A stretch of DNA of 64,000 bases from Salinibacterium sp. SWN248 (GCF_015864575.1 NZ_JADYWW010000003.1:124001-188000), one strand, 5' to 3'; positions 27,662-37,043 are shown, counted from the first letter of the stretch. The notes: a model not told the origin generated them from the letters alone. A program made the numbers and translations.

Positions 27662-29809
27662 TTGACCACCTCGTCAAAGTCCGATTCCGCACAGCGCAAC
27701 AAACGACCCAAAAATTCGGGTCAGCGTCAAGCGGGCGGTGCCCAGCGTCGTCGTGCTCGTCCCGGTGACGACACCGGCGTGATCCCCGTGTTGGCCCGTG
27801 CCGCCCGTGAGGTCGAAACCGCCGTGCAGAAGGGGCCGCTCAAGCCCGCCAACCGTGCTCGCTTCCAAGTCGCGGCACTGCTGCTGCGCGAAGAGCGTGC
27901 TCGGGTGAAGATGGATGCCACCCTCACGGACTCTGAGCGCGCGAATGAACAAAAGCGCCTCGATGGCCTCGCGGGCATTCTCGCGAAGACTGCCGCTCGA
28001 GACACGAGCCTGCTGTCGATGTTGGGGGAGTCGGCACCGATCACTCCCGCAGCGAAGGCGTTGCGCCGTGACCTCCTCCTCGACGCTGGTGTCGAGTTGA
28101 GCCCCGATGAACTGATCATCACCGAAGAGCCAAAGCCCGTCGACAAGCAGATCGAGAAGCAGGTCGTGCCGGCATCCGTTCGTCAAATGCAGATGGCGAA
28201 TCCATTCTTAGCTCCCGATTTCAGCGCGATTGCTCCTCAGCAGGAACACAACAACCGGCTCGCCAACTGGGAACTCATCGATCCACTCTTCCGTGCTTTC
28301 GAGCACGGCTCCGGTGGTGGAGCTGCCTCGATGGAGTTGCCAGAAGCCGAGTCTCTGCGCACGCGCGGAAATCTTGAACTTATGCGTCACCAAGCGCGTT
28401 TCGTTGAGGTCGTCAAGCAGGGTCATCGCACCTTCTTACTCGCCGATGAACCAGGACTTGGCAAGACCGCGCAGGCGCTCATGGCGGCGGAAGCTTCCAA
28501 CTCCTACCCCTTGCTTGTCGTCGTGCCCAACGTGGTGAAAACCAACTGGGAACGCGAAGTGGAACTCTGGACTCCTGGTCGCAGTGCGACAGTCGTTCAC
28601 GGTGATGGCGACACGGTTGATGCCTTCAGCGACGTTGTCATCGTCAACTACGAAGTTCTTGACCGCCACGTCGGTTGGCTCGGTCGTTTTGGCTTCAAGG
28701 GCATGGTCGTCGACGAAGCCCATTTCATTAAGAACCTCAAATCTGAACGCTCCAAGCACGTTTTGAACCTGTCGCAGAATATTCGTGCGACGTACCCGAA
28801 GGCGTTGCTCATGGCGCTCACGGGAACCCCGCTGATCAACTCGATTGAAGACTTCCGAGCCATCTGGCAGTTCCTCGGCTGGATCGATGGCGCCAAGCCG
28901 CTCGCGCCGCTCATGTCGAAGCTCGAAGACACCGATCTCACCCCGGCCGACCCTGGCTTCTTCTCCGAAGCGCGCCGCGCCGTTATCGATATGGGTATCG
29001 TGCGTCGCAAGAAGGTCGACGTTGCCGCGGACATCCCCGCTCGCCGTATCGCTGACATCCCCGTCGAACTCGACAACGACCTCGGTCGCTCGATTCGTGC
29101 TGCCGAGCAAGCCCTCACCGCTCGTCTTGTCGACCGGTTTACGCGAGTACGCAAGCTCAAGCCAGACGTCGCCATTGAAGACCTCATCCGCGTTGTTGCC
29201 CACGCCGAACTCGAAGAGTCGAAGAGTGCAACCACCGGCGAGAACGTCTTCACGATGGTGCGCCGCATCGGTCAGGCCAAGGCAACACTGGCCGCCGACT
29301 ACACGGCCCAGCTCGCTCGCTCGGTGGGCAAGGTTGTTTTCTTCGCCAAGCACATTGACGTCATGGATACCGCCGAGGCTCACTTTGCGAAGGTCGGCCT
29401 CAAGGCTGTTTCCATCCGTGGCGATCAGAGCGCCAAGGCGCGTCAGAATGCCATTGACTCCTTTGCCAATGATCCGGATGTCGCGATCGTGGTTGCATCG
29501 CTCACCGCCGCTGGCGTCGGCCTCAACCTGCAGGCAGCATCCAACGTCGTGCTTGCCGAACTGAGCTGGACCAACGCCGAGCAGACGCAGGCAATCGACC
29601 GCGTGCACCGCATCGGTCAGGAGCTTCCTGTCACGGCCTGGCGCATCATCGCTGCCCACACGATCGATGCTCGCATCGCCGAACTGATCGACAGCAAGGC
29701 CGGTCTTGCCGCCCGCGCACTCGACGGTTCTGATGAGGCTGTTGTCGCCGAAGCGAACATTCAATTGCAGGCTCTTTCGGCACTCTTGCGCGACGCTATC
29801 AAGGAGTAG
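27662..29809 (+). CDS. SNF2-family DEAD/DEAH-box helicase-like ATPase
   Basis: 715 residues from a TTG start with AGGAG about 7 bases upstream. The N terminus is basic and probably disordered. SNF2 motifs follow in order: Walker A DEPGLGKTAQ with Lys268, DEAH at 351-354 (VVDEAHFIKN), LTGTPL, and in the C-terminal lobe a DRVHRIGQ motif VI. Such proteins translocate on double-stranded DNA; this one lacks an N-terminal SWIM zinc finger. Cellular role unknown; possibly repair or transcription-linked remodelling. Confidence 0.88.
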   Translation: MTTSSKSDSAQRNKRPKNSGQRQAGGAQRRRARPGDDTGVIPVLARAAREVETAVQKGPLKPANRARFQVAALLLREERARVKMDATLTDSERANEQKRLDGLAGILAKTAARDTSLLSMLGESAPITPAAKALRRDLLLDAGVELSPDELIITEEPKPVDKQIEKQVVPASVRQMQMANPFLAPDFSAIAPQQEHNNRLANWELIDPLFRAFEHGSGGGAASMELPEAESLRTRGNLELMRHQARFVEVVKQGHRTFLLADEPGLGKTAQALMAAEASNSYPLLVVVPNVVKTNWEREVELWTPGRSATVVHGDGDTVDAFSDVVIVNYEVLDRHVGWLGRFGFKGMVVDEAHFIKNLKSERSKHVLNLSQNIRATYPKALLMALTGTPLINSIEDFRAIWQFLGWIDGAKPLAPLMSKLEDTDLTPADPGFFSEARRAVIDMGIVRRKKVDVAADIPARRIADIPVELDNDLGRSIRAAEQALTARLVDRFTRVRKLKPDVAIEDLIRVVAHAELEESKSATTGENVFTMVRRIGQAKATLAADYTAQLARSVGKVVFFAKHIDVMDTAEAHFAKVGLKAVSIRGDQSAKARQNAIDSFANDPDVAIVVASLTAAGVGLNLQAASNVVLAELSWTNAEQTQAIDRVHRIGQELPVTAWRIIAAHTIDARIAELIDSKAGLAARALDGSDEAVVAEANIQLQALSALLRDAIKE

Positions 29810-29872
29810 CACCGCGTTAAGAAATGGCTTTCTGGTCACCGCTCTTTCCTCCGGCACGACTCTGCGCGAGCG

Positions 29873-29878
29873 TACACT
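29873..29878 (+). promoter_or_regulatory. -10 element upstream of aspA
   Basis: TACACT, 6 bases before a GTG (29885) that opens a 14-codon reading frame, and 60 bases before the aspA start. Confidence 0.45.
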
Positions 29879-29884
29879 TGAGGC

Positions 29885-29929
29885 GTGATCACAACGCTTG
29901 TGCGTCGCGCCAAAAATCAATGGAGATGA
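29885..29929 (+). CDS. candidate 14-codon leaderless leader peptide ahead of aspA
   Basis: GTG at the leaderless distance from TACACT opens a frame for MITTLVRRAKNQWR and stops at TGA 29927-29929. Its last codons contain the GGAG that serves aspA, whose TTG start is 9 bases after the stop. This geometry would couple aspA translation to the peptide. No homologue can be judged for so short a frame. Confidence 0.3.
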   Translation: MITTLVRRAKNQWR

Positions 29930-29938
29930 GAAAAAGAG

Positions 29939-31396
29939 TTGAGCAACACCTCTGTGCAGAACACCGCCACCCGTATCGAATCCGATTCACTCGGCTCGCT
30001 TGAGGTCCCTGTTGATGCGTATTGGGGAGTGCACACGCTACGCGCGATGCAGAACTTTCCGATCACGCGTCGCGCTATCTCCGTTTACCCCGATCTTGTC
30101 CGCGCGCTCGCCCACATCAAGCAGGCAGCGGCGCGCGCTAACGCCGAACTCGGCGTTCTCGAATCACGCAAGGCGCACGCTATCGATCAGGCCTGCCAAG
30201 AGATCCTTGATGGCGCACTGCACGCAGAATTCTGCGTCGGAGTAATCCAGGGCGGCGCCGGCACGTCGACCAACATGAACGCGAACGAAGTGATCGCGAA
30301 CCGGGCTCTGGAAATTTTGGGACACGGCAAAGGCGAATACTCGTTCCTGCATCCCATCGATGACGTCAACCGCAGCCAGAGCACGAACGACGTGTACCCC
30401 ACGGCGATCAAGCTCGCGATGGTCTTCGGTGTGCGGCGACTGCTCGTGGAGCACGAGTTGCTCTCGGAATCGTTCGGCGCCAAGGGACGTGAGTTCGTCA
30501 ACATCCTCAAAATTGGTCGCACGCAAATGCAAGACGCTGTGCCGATGACTCTTGGGCAAGAGTTCACGGGATTCTCGCACACCCTCGAAGAGGACTACGC
30601 GCGTCTCACTGAGGTGCTGCCGTTCATGAGCGAGATCAACATGGGTGCTACCGCGATCGGCACCGGTATCACCGCCGATTCGCGTTACGCCGAAGCGGTG
30701 CGCCGTCACCTCACCGAGGCGACCGGCATCGAGATGAAGACCGCGTTCGACCTCATCGAGGCCACGAGCGACGTCGGAATCTTCATGACCCTCAGCAGCG
30801 TTCTCAAGCGCTCTGCTGTCAAGCTTTCCAAGATTTGTAACGACCTTCGCTTGCTCTCGAGCGGACCGCAGGCTGGCTTCGGCGAGATCAACTTGCCCGC
30901 CAAGCAAGCCGGGTCGTCGATCATGCCCGGCAAGGTCAACCCGGTCATCCCCGAAGTCGTCAACCAGGTTGCCTTCAGCGTTATTGGGGCGGATGCCACG
31001 GTCACGGCGGCCGCGGAGGCTGGCCAATTGCAGCTCAACGCCTTCGAGCCCGTGATTGCTCACTCGATACTCCAGTCAGTGATGTGGATGACCAACGCCT
31101 GCCGCACGCTGCGGGAAAACTGCATTGATGGCATCACAGCCAATGAAGAGCGACTTGCCGCTCAGGTCGAGACGAGTGTCGGTGTCGTGACCGCGTTGAC
31201 CCCGTACATCGGCTACGCGGCGGCAGCGAATCTTGCCCACACTGCGCTCACGACAAACGCGTCGATCGCGCAGCTTGTCGTCTCGTCGGGGCTCATGAAG
31301 GAAGAAGACGTCAAGCGCGTCCTCACGCCTGAGCGACTCAGCGGAACTTCACCGATGACAGCAGCGATCTCGTTGCCCTGGTTGGAAGAAAAATAA
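29939..31396 (+). CDS. aspA: aspartate ammonia-lyase
   Basis: 485 residues from a TTG start. AspA deaminates L-aspartate to fumarate. The superfamily signature GSSIMPGKVNPVIPEV carries the catalytic serine loop; GGAGTSTNMNANEV and NRSQSTNDVYPT are the other two conserved regions. Family alternatives (fumarase C) are less likely because the N terminus and the PDLVRALAHIKQAAARAN stretch fit aspartase. A clear terminator follows. Confidence 0.93.
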   Translation: MSNTSVQNTATRIESDSLGSLEVPVDAYWGVHTLRAMQNFPITRRAISVYPDLVRALAHIKQAAARANAELGVLESRKAHAIDQACQEILDGALHAEFCVGVIQGGAGTSTNMNANEVIANRALEILGHGKGEYSFLHPIDDVNRSQSTNDVYPTAIKLAMVFGVRRLLVEHELLSESFGAKGREFVNILKIGRTQMQDAVPMTLGQEFTGFSHTLEEDYARLTEVLPFMSEINMGATAIGTGITADSRYAEAVRRHLTEATGIEMKTAFDLIEATSDVGIFMTLSSVLKRSAVKLSKICNDLRLLSSGPQAGFGEINLPAKQAGSSIMPGKVNPVIPEVVNQVAFSVIGADATVTAAAEAGQLQLNAFEPVIAHSILQSVMWMTNACRTLRENCIDGITANEERLAAQVETSVGVVTALTPYIGYAAAANLAHTALTTNASIAQLVVSSGLMKEEDVKRVLTPERLSGTSPMTAAISLPWLEEK

Positions 31397-31414
31397 CCAC
31401 CCGGTAAGGCAGAA

Positions 31415-31450
31415 AGACGCCCCAGTTTCTCGAGAGAAGCTGGGGCGTCT
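31415..31450 (+). terminator. Rho-independent terminator of aspA
   Basis: An 11-bp stem (31415-31425 with 31440-31450, AGACGCCCCAG and its complement) has an inner TTCTC/GAGA pairing and is followed by TTTGTG. Confidence 0.75.
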
Positions 31451-31501
31451 TTGTGTGCTCAGGTCGCTCGTTGGCGATAGCGAAGCGTGGTGCAGGTGGC
31501 G

Positions 31502-32128
31502 CTACTTCGGGGCGGCCGTTTCGTCGTAATCCTCGTCGTCTTCGTCATCGAGGGGCGCGAGTGCTTCATCTCGAGCCTTACCCGCGGTGATGAAAGCGCG
31601 GTCGATGGCTTCTTCGCCGCGTTCGCGAAGCTCTGCTAATTCTTTATTGGCGTTCTCGCGAACGTCGTCGGCCGTTTCCGTGACGCGACCGACGGCACCG
31701 CGCGCAGTGCTGGAAGCACGATCGGCGAGGCTCTTGGCGGATTCTTTCGCGGTATCGGCGAGCTCTTTGGCTGACTCTTTCGCGTTCTCCGCCAGCTCCT
31801 TGGCTGACTTCTTTGCGTTCTCCGCGAGATCTTTGGCGGTGTCGCGCGTGTGCTCGGCAAATTCCCGAGTGTTCTCGGCGACATCTTTCGCCTTCGCGCT
31901 CACGAAGCCGGGGGTCGCTTTGGCCACGGCGGTTGCTTTATCGCGCACGATCGGAGCCTGAGTGCGGGCATATTCTTCGACCGAAGTGCGTGCGCTCGAC
32001 ACTCGAGGGCTCTCCCACACCTGGGTGGCTTTGCCCTTCATTTGGTCGTAACGTTCGCGGCCGGCGCGGGCGCCAACAACGTATCCGACAGCGATACCGA
32101 AACCGAGGATGAAGAGTCTGGCGTTCAT
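31502..32128 (-). CDS. membrane-anchored protein with LEA-like 11-residue repeats
   Basis: 208 residues. An N-terminal hydrophobic segment (about 4-22) ending GRERYDQMKGKA resembles YtxH-type proteins. The middle (about 90-140) has four tandem 11-residue Ala/Lys/Glu repeats of the form SAKELAENAKE, as in group 3 LEA proteins, and should be helical and highly soluble. The C terminus is acidic. A role in desiccation, cold or osmotic stress is inferred from the repeat type only. Leaderless start (TAGGCT plus 6 bases). Confidence 0.75.
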   Translation of the reverse strand: MNARLFILGFGIAVGYVVGARAGRERYDQMKGKATQVWESPRVSSARTSVEEYARTQAPIVRDKATAVAKATPGFVSAKAKDVAENTREFAEHTRDTAKDLAENAKKSAKELAENAKESAKELADTAKESAKSLADRASSTARGAVGRVTETADDVRENANKELAELRERGEEAIDRAFITAGKARDEALAPLDDEDDEDYDETAAPK

Positions 32129-32134
32129 GACCCC

Positions 32135-32140
32135 AGCCTA
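32135..32140 (-). promoter_or_regulatory. -10 element of a probable leaderless transcript (LEA-like gene)
   Basis: TAGGCT on the minus strand, 6 bases before the ATG at 32128; it overlaps the end of the upstream alkA-type gene. Confidence 0.55.
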
Positions 32141-33613
32141 CGGTGACGTTGCCTTTCGCTCCACCTGCACGGGCCTCGATCGCCACAGGTGCATGCACGC
32201 GTAGCTTCGCCACGGCGCCCACCGGCGTGAGTATTCGGTGAGAGCCTTCGCGGTATCGGGCAGCCCCAACTCCCCAGCACCTTGGCGAACCACGAGGTCG
32301 CTGCTGAGCATGATGTCGGAGTTGCCGAGCACACGCATCGCCATATAGCCCGCAGTCCACGGACCGATTCCGGGCATCGCCACCAATTTTGCTGTGAATT
32401 CGTTGACAGGGGTCGAGACATCCAAGTCGAGGTCACCCGAGGCGATGGCTTCGGCGACCCCGAGGATGCTGGCAATGCGCGTGGCCGGACCCCGCAGAAC
32501 CTGTGCTCCGGATGCTGCGAGCACGGCCGCGGAGGGGAACAGCCCGTCGCTGCCCAGTTCTTTCACGACGCGGGCGTGCACCGTGCGGGCGGCAGCAACG
32601 GAAATCTGTTGGCCGATGAGCGTTCGGAAGAGAGTCTCTTCGGTGTCGACGCTGCCGGGGAGCCGCATCCCGGGAACGTGCGCCACGGACCCAGCCAGCG
32701 CCGGATCGCTGCGCAGCGCGTGATCGATCGCGAGCGAGTCGGCGTCGAGGTCGAAGAGGCGACGCACTCGAGCGACGAGCGGGGCGACATCCGAAATTGT
32801 GGCTAATTGGGCCGTGCAGATGATGCCCTGGTCTGCGAGCTCTAGACGAACCCGAGCTATACCGCCGGGGAGCCGGATGGCGCGCTCAAGGCTGGTGTCG
32901 GTGGCGGTCTCGATGCCGGCTACTACGTGATTCGCGAAGAACGTCATGAGTCCTGCACCGTCGAACGGCGCGCGGGTGGGCAAGCGCAGCGTGAGAGAAG
33001 AAGGGCGTTCGTGGGCAGCGTGCGGGTGCGCTGCTGCTCCGCGTCTGGCGAGGGCGCGTAGTTGGCTCGGCGTGGTTTCGTATACAGCCTGAATGGTGTC
33101 GTTGAACTGACGGATGCTGGAAAAGCCGGCAGCAAAGGCAACGTCAGAAATACTGAGCTCTGTCGCGGCGAGCAGGGTGCGGGCGGCCTGCGCGCGGTGT
33201 GCGCGGGCCAGAGCAAGCGGGCCGGCTCCGAGCTCGGCAGAGAGCACGCGGGTGAGGTGGCGGCTGGTGTAGCCGAGGCGAGTTGAGAGGCCCTCGACGC
33301 CGTCGCGTTCGACAACGCCATCGGCGATGAGCCGCATGGCGCGCGAGGCGAGATCGTCGTTGAGGTTCCATTCGGGGGAGCCAGGAACCGCATCCGGTTG
33401 GCAGCGTTTGCAGGCGCGAAGGCCCGCTTCGTGCGCGGCGGCGGCGGTGCGGTAGAAACGCACGTTGCGTGGTTGAGGCGCAACGGCTGGGCAACTGGGG
33501 CGACAGTAGATTCCCGTGGAGTGCACGCCAGCAATGAACTGGCCATCGAAGCGAGCATCCCGCGAGCAGAGGGCGCGGTATTGCTCGTCGAAGCTGAGCG
33601 TGGGGGAGACCAT
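32138..33613 (-). CDS. Ada-AlkA fusion: alkylation-responsive regulator/DNA-3-methyladenine glycosylase
   Basis: 491 residues in three parts. The Ada N-terminal zinc domain has Cys37 and Cys41 (YCRPSC) and Cys68 and Cys71 (CKRC); in Ada the first of these accepts methyl groups from phosphotriesters. An AraC-type helix-turn-helix spans about 85-190. The AlkA domain (about 200-485) has the HhH motif MPGIGPWTAGYMAMR and catalytic Asp439 in SSDLVVRQG. The O6-methylguanine transferase domain of E. coli Ada is absent. It should repair alkylated DNA and activate its own regulon. Confidence 0.92.
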   Translation of the reverse strand: MVSPTLSFDEQYRALCSRDARFDGQFIAGVHSTGIYCRPSCPAVAPQPRNVRFYRTAAAAHEAGLRACKRCQPDAVPGSPEWNLNDDLASRAMRLIADGVVERDGVEGLSTRLGYTSRHLTRVLSAELGAGPLALARAHRAQAARTLLAATELSISDVAFAAGFSSIRQFNDTIQAVYETTPSQLRALARRGAAAHPHAAHERPSSLTLRLPTRAPFDGAGLMTFFANHVVAGIETATDTSLERAIRLPGGIARVRLELADQGIICTAQLATISDVAPLVARVRRLFDLDADSLAIDHALRSDPALAGSVAHVPGMRLPGSVDTEETLFRTLIGQQISVAAARTVHARVVKELGSDGLFPSAAVLAASGAQVLRGPATRIASILGVAEAIASGDLDLDVSTPVNEFTAKLVAMPGIGPWTAGYMAMRVLGNSDIMLSSDLVVRQGAGELGLPDTAKALTEYSRRWAPWRSYACMHLWRSRPVQVERKATSP

Positions 33614-33726
33614 GGCTTAACTCTGTCACTGCCTGTGGTGCCTGACCAGCGGAAATCAGACATCACTGTGGCAGGGTTTCTCCCCAACGCTCCACGACGA
33701 CGGTGCAGAAGGGGACGGTGAACGGC

Positions 33727-33732
33727 TACAGT
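33727..33732 (+). promoter_or_regulatory. -10 element of a probable leaderless transcript
   Basis: TACAGT, 6 bases before the GTG at 33739. Confidence 0.5.
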
Positions 33733-33738
33733 CGCACC

Positions 33739-34566
33739 GTGGAATCTTCGTGGACAGCCCTTACCGTTCTGGCAGCTCTCTGGCTCATTGCGTTTTCGGC
33801 GCAACTCGCTGACTACGCCACAGCCCGCTTTGATGACCTTCGCCTCGCGCGTGGAGTTCGAACCCGGTTGCGCTTGCACCCGGTGGCGTGGATCGTGCCG
33901 ACAGCCGGGCTGGGGATTGTGGCGCTCACCATTGCCGCCGACTGGAGCACGCGCCTTTTCTTTGCTGAACCGGCACAAGCACCGGCCGCAATTCTTATCG
34001 CGCTCAGCACGGTGGTTGTTGCGGTCACGATTGTGGCGATCATTGCCGTCGTGGTCGTTCGGCCCCCCGCGGATAGCTACCGTCTCGTGCGCGACGAACT
34101 CATCGAGTCTGCCGGGCTGCGCATCCATCAAGATCAGGTCGACGAGTTTCGTGCACGCGTCTCGGCAATCGACGGCGCCTCCCGTGGTCGCGTGAACACG
34201 GACGCCGGCACGGTCAGTGCGGCACTGCAACTCAGCGTGCGCACCCCGTATCGCCTGATCGCCCCTGTTCTTGCTCTCGGCCTGGTGATCGCTGCCGTCG
34301 TTGAAACGTCGCAGGGTTCGTCGCAGGGCTTAGCCGTCCTCATCGCCGTGATCGCCCTGGTGGCAAGCTTCGTCATTGGCGTCAGCGCTGCGCAGGCATC
34401 TCTCGCGCTGGGAGCATCGGTGCGGTCGACGCAGGACGTCTACCGCGGTGAACTAATGAGCCTGATTGTGGATGCGGAGCGCTCGTCCAAGAAGCGTGTT
34501 GCGGGGCTCGGCGATCGAGTCACTCGCGCGCTCAGCATTCTGCGCGAGCAGCAAGAAACCGAGTAG
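33739..34566 (+). CDS. multi-pass membrane protein, unknown function
   Basis: 275 residues from the GTG fixed by TACAGT spacing. Membrane segments at about 7-27, 47-67, 79-105 and two near 170-225; a soluble stretch of about 60 residues lies between. No recognised family. It is 43 bases upstream of prsW but that gene has its own -10 element. Confidence 0.72.
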   Translation: MESSWTALTVLAALWLIAFSAQLADYATARFDDLRLARGVRTRLRLHPVAWIVPTAGLGIVALTIAADWSTRLFFAEPAQAPAAILIALSTVVVAVTIVAIIAVVVVRPPADSYRLVRDELIESAGLRIHQDQVDEFRARVSAIDGASRGRVNTDAGTVSAALQLSVRTPYRLIAPVLALGLVIAAVVETSQGSSQGLAVLIAVIALVASFVIGVSAAQASLALGASVRSTQDVYRGELMSLIVDAERSSKKRVAGLGDRVTRALSILREQQETE

Positions 34567-34596
34567 CAGTGACGCAGCGGGGTGCAGCCTGCACGT

Positions 34597-34602
34597 TAGT
34601 CT
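34597..34602 (+). promoter_or_regulatory. -10 element of a probable leaderless transcript (PrsW)
   Basis: TAGTCT, 7 bases before the ATG at 34610. Confidence 0.5.
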
Positions 34603-34609
34603 CGTTGAC

Positions 34610-35848
34610 ATGACCGAGAGCCATTCTTCTTCTGCGACTCCCGATTTCACGGCATCGTCGGGGCGATCAGCCCCTCACCCCACTGCGGCATCTGCCGAGA
34701 TCGCCGACGAGGCGCGGAGGCACCAGTTGCCGCCCCATGTGCCTCAGCCCCGCGGCCCGGGGCTGCTGATTCTGGGAATTCTCGGAGTCATCGCACTCTC
34801 GTTTGTGCTCCTCTTTGTTGTTGTCTACGTGATTTCGGGCATTGGAACAGACGCCTTCGCGATCGGCGGGGTGTTGGCCGTAGTCCCGCTTGCTGTCGTA
34901 TTTTTTGCCGTGCGGTGGATCGACCGTTGGGAGCCTGAGCCGCGGCTCGCGGTAGTCTTTGCGTTCCTCTGGGGCGCTGGCGTTGCCGTGTTGCTTGCGC
35001 TCATTGTAGGAGCCGAGATCGATAACGTGATCAACTCGCTCGGTGGTCCAGGGCCCGGCTACGCGTTCTTCTCGGCGGCAATTCAGGCGCCAATCGTGGA
35101 AGAAGCAGGCAAAGCCCTCGGCATCCTCGTGATTTTCTGGGTGGCACGACGCCACTTCGATGGCCCGGTTGATGGGCTCGTCTATGGAGCGTGGATCGCT
35201 GGTGGCTTCGCCTTTACCGAGAACATTCTGTACTTTGGTTCCGAGCTCCTCAATGTGGGAGACAACAGCACGGGCATCCTGCAGTTGTTCCTCATTCGCG
35301 GCCTCATGTCGCCGTTCGCCCACGTCATGTTTACGGCCTGCACTGGCATCGCTTTGGGCTTCGCCGTGCGGTCACGAAGCAACGGCCGCAGTGTCGGAGT
35401 CTTCGCTGCTGGGCTTGGGCTCGCGATTGCGCTGCACGCACTGTGGAACGGCGCCCTCTTCTTCGTCAACGACTTCTTTGGCTACTACGCCATCGTGCAG
35501 GTTCCGCTCTTCGTGATTGCGATCATCATCGTCGTCTACCTGCGTCGCCAAGAAGAACGGATGACGTTTGAAAGGCTCGCAGAGTACGCGAACGCTGGCT
35601 GGTTCAATCAGGATGAGGTTCCGGTGCTCGCGACCTCCCAGGGCCGTCGGCGCGCCCTTGCTTGGGCTGCGCAGAACAACAAGCGCGCCACGATGAAGGT
35701 TTACATTCAAGAGGCCACTCGGCTTGCTTTTGCGCGTCAGCGCATCATTACGGGCCGAGACAGGATCGGCGCAATTGCCGACGAGGCAGTATTGCTCAGC
35801 GCAATCGTCGAAGCACGCCACGCGCTCACGGGTGAGCGGCGACCGTAG
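34610..35848 (+). CDS. PrsW family intramembrane metalloprotease
   Basis: 412 residues. About eight membrane helices follow a polar N terminus of 50 residues. The PrsW/CPBP-like motifs are complete: Glu164-Glu165 in APIVEEAGK, FAFTENILYF, His238 in SPFAHVMFT, and His276 in ALHALWNG. In Bacillus PrsW starts cleavage of the anti-sigma factor RsiW; here no anti-sigma gene is adjacent, though an RskA-type protein is encoded 15 kb away. A cytosolic C-terminal domain of about 100 residues follows the last helix. Confidence 0.9.
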   Translation: MTESHSSSATPDFTASSGRSAPHPTAASAEIADEARRHQLPPHVPQPRGPGLLILGILGVIALSFVLLFVVVYVISGIGTDAFAIGGVLAVVPLAVVFFAVRWIDRWEPEPRLAVVFAFLWGAGVAVLLALIVGAEIDNVINSLGGPGPGYAFFSAAIQAPIVEEAGKALGILVIFWVARRHFDGPVDGLVYGAWIAGGFAFTENILYFGSELLNVGDNSTGILQLFLIRGLMSPFAHVMFTACTGIALGFAVRSRSNGRSVGVFAAGLGLAIALHALWNGALFFVNDFFGYYAIVQVPLFVIAIIIVVYLRRQEERMTFERLAEYANAGWFNQDEVPVLATSQGRRRALAWAAQNNKRATMKVYIQEATRLAFARQRIITGRDRIGAIADEAVLLSAIVEARHALTGERRP

Positions 35849-35886
35849 CGCTCTGATCGCACCGGCCGAACACGATCTCTGCAGCG

Positions 35887-36963
35887 TTAGTTGAACATCC
35901 CCAGTACGAAGGGGATGCCCCACACCACCGCGAAGAGCGCGACCATTACGAGCGTGGTTGCGGGGATACCGGCCCTGAGGCGTTGACCGCGGGGAGCCAC
36001 TAGGTTGACGCTGTAATCGCCGATTTTTTCATCGGCATAGCGACGGGATTGCCGCACCGTTTTTGTGCCGACGGTGTCGGCGATGCCGAGGAGGCGGCGG
36101 TGCTGCGCCGGGTCAACAAGGTCAAACGGTTTCGGGGAGTACACCAGTAGCCACTTGTCGACGACTTCCACGTCGTACGCTCCCGCGTTGTCGATCAGCA
36201 GCGCCATCAGGTCGGGCGTGAAAATGTACAGGGCGTCGCGTTCATACTCGCGCGGGCAATAGAGCGTGAAGTGCGAATTGAAGTCACCCTCGAGCTTCAG
36301 GATCTGATTTTTCGCGAACGATTGCGGGAGATTGCTTACGCCGAAAAGCTGGTTATTGCCGGTGGCATCGAGGACCATGTGGGGCAGAGCGCGGTCGAGT
36401 TCGAACGCCAAGAATCCCCAGTCATGGGTTCGCTTGTTCTTTCCCGAACCGGTGGTATAGCGGTAGTTTCCGTAGTCGAGGGTTCGACCGCTCACGCTTC
36501 GAAAGCGGTTGCGCATGGAACGGTTTCCGCCTTCATCGAAAATCAGCCCCGGATAGTCGATCACTCGATCACGGGGCGAAAAGACCAGTTCGTTGTCTTC
36601 GGCAAATGTGTTCATCCGATAAAAACGTTGCCATGGTCCGCCGTTTTTGCGCCACGCCCGCACGAGCGAATAGAGTGCGCCTCCCGCAATCGATACGACA
36701 AGAGCACCGATGATCAGCGCAGGAACGGACGGGCCAATGTTGCCTGTGGCCGCTACAGTGCGAAAGTTATGGGTCGCAATCGCGATGAGTGGCCCGCCGG
36801 CGACGAATATGAACACCACTACGGCAACGCCGACGAGCACAACTTTGCCCATGAGCTGCACTTGCGAATACCCGAAGAGATCCCGGCGGTTGCGCTTGAA
36901 CTCTGCGACATCGTGCGGGTTCACCGGATAGATCAACCCGGAATAGTCGATAGAGCGAAGCAT
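35887..36963 (-). CDS. membrane protein of unknown function (possibly DUF3137-like)
   Basis: 358 residues from the ATG at 36963, selected because TACGAT ends 6 bases upstream; the frame is open to 37134 without a site. Two helices near the N terminus (about 38-60 and 80-100), a cytosolic domain with many aromatic residues, and a C-terminal helix. The domain's TLYCPREYERDALYIFTPDL segment recalls DUF3137 proteins, but I cannot confirm this. Confidence 0.7.
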   Translation of the reverse strand: MLRSIDYSGLIYPVNPHDVAEFKRNRRDLFGYSQVQLMGKVVLVGVAVVVFIFVAGGPLIAIATHNFRTVAATGNIGPSVPALIIGALVVSIAGGALYSLVRAWRKNGGPWQRFYRMNTFAEDNELVFSPRDRVIDYPGLIFDEGGNRSMRNRFRSVSGRTLDYGNYRYTTGSGKNKRTHDWGFLAFELDRALPHMVLDATGNNQLFGVSNLPQSFAKNQILKLEGDFNSHFTLYCPREYERDALYIFTPDLMALLIDNAGAYDVEVVDKWLLVYSPKPFDLVDPAQHRRLLGIADTVGTKTVRQSRRYADEKIGDYSVNLVAPRGQRLRAGIPATTLVMVALFAVVWGIPFVLGMFN

Positions 36964-36969
36964 CAGCCC

Positions 36970-36975
36970 ATCGTA
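36970..36975 (-). promoter_or_regulatory. -10 element of a probable leaderless transcript
   Basis: TACGAT on the minus strand, 6 bases before the ATG at 36963. Confidence 0.5.
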
Positions 36976-37043
36976 GAGGCTGGGATGCTGTCTGCTGCAG
37001 CCTCCCTTTGGGGGTGATCTGCTCAGTCTTTGTCCTTTAACAG

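Noticed and set aside
28436-29920. 494-codon open frame on the minus strand opposite the SNF2 helicase
   Set aside because: It is the mirror of a strongly conserved helicase; composition is typical of a shadow frame.
32944-34230. 428-codon minus-strand frame spanning the start of the Ada-AlkA gene and the next gene
   Set aside because: It crosses two well-supported genes in another frame and has no recognisable domain.
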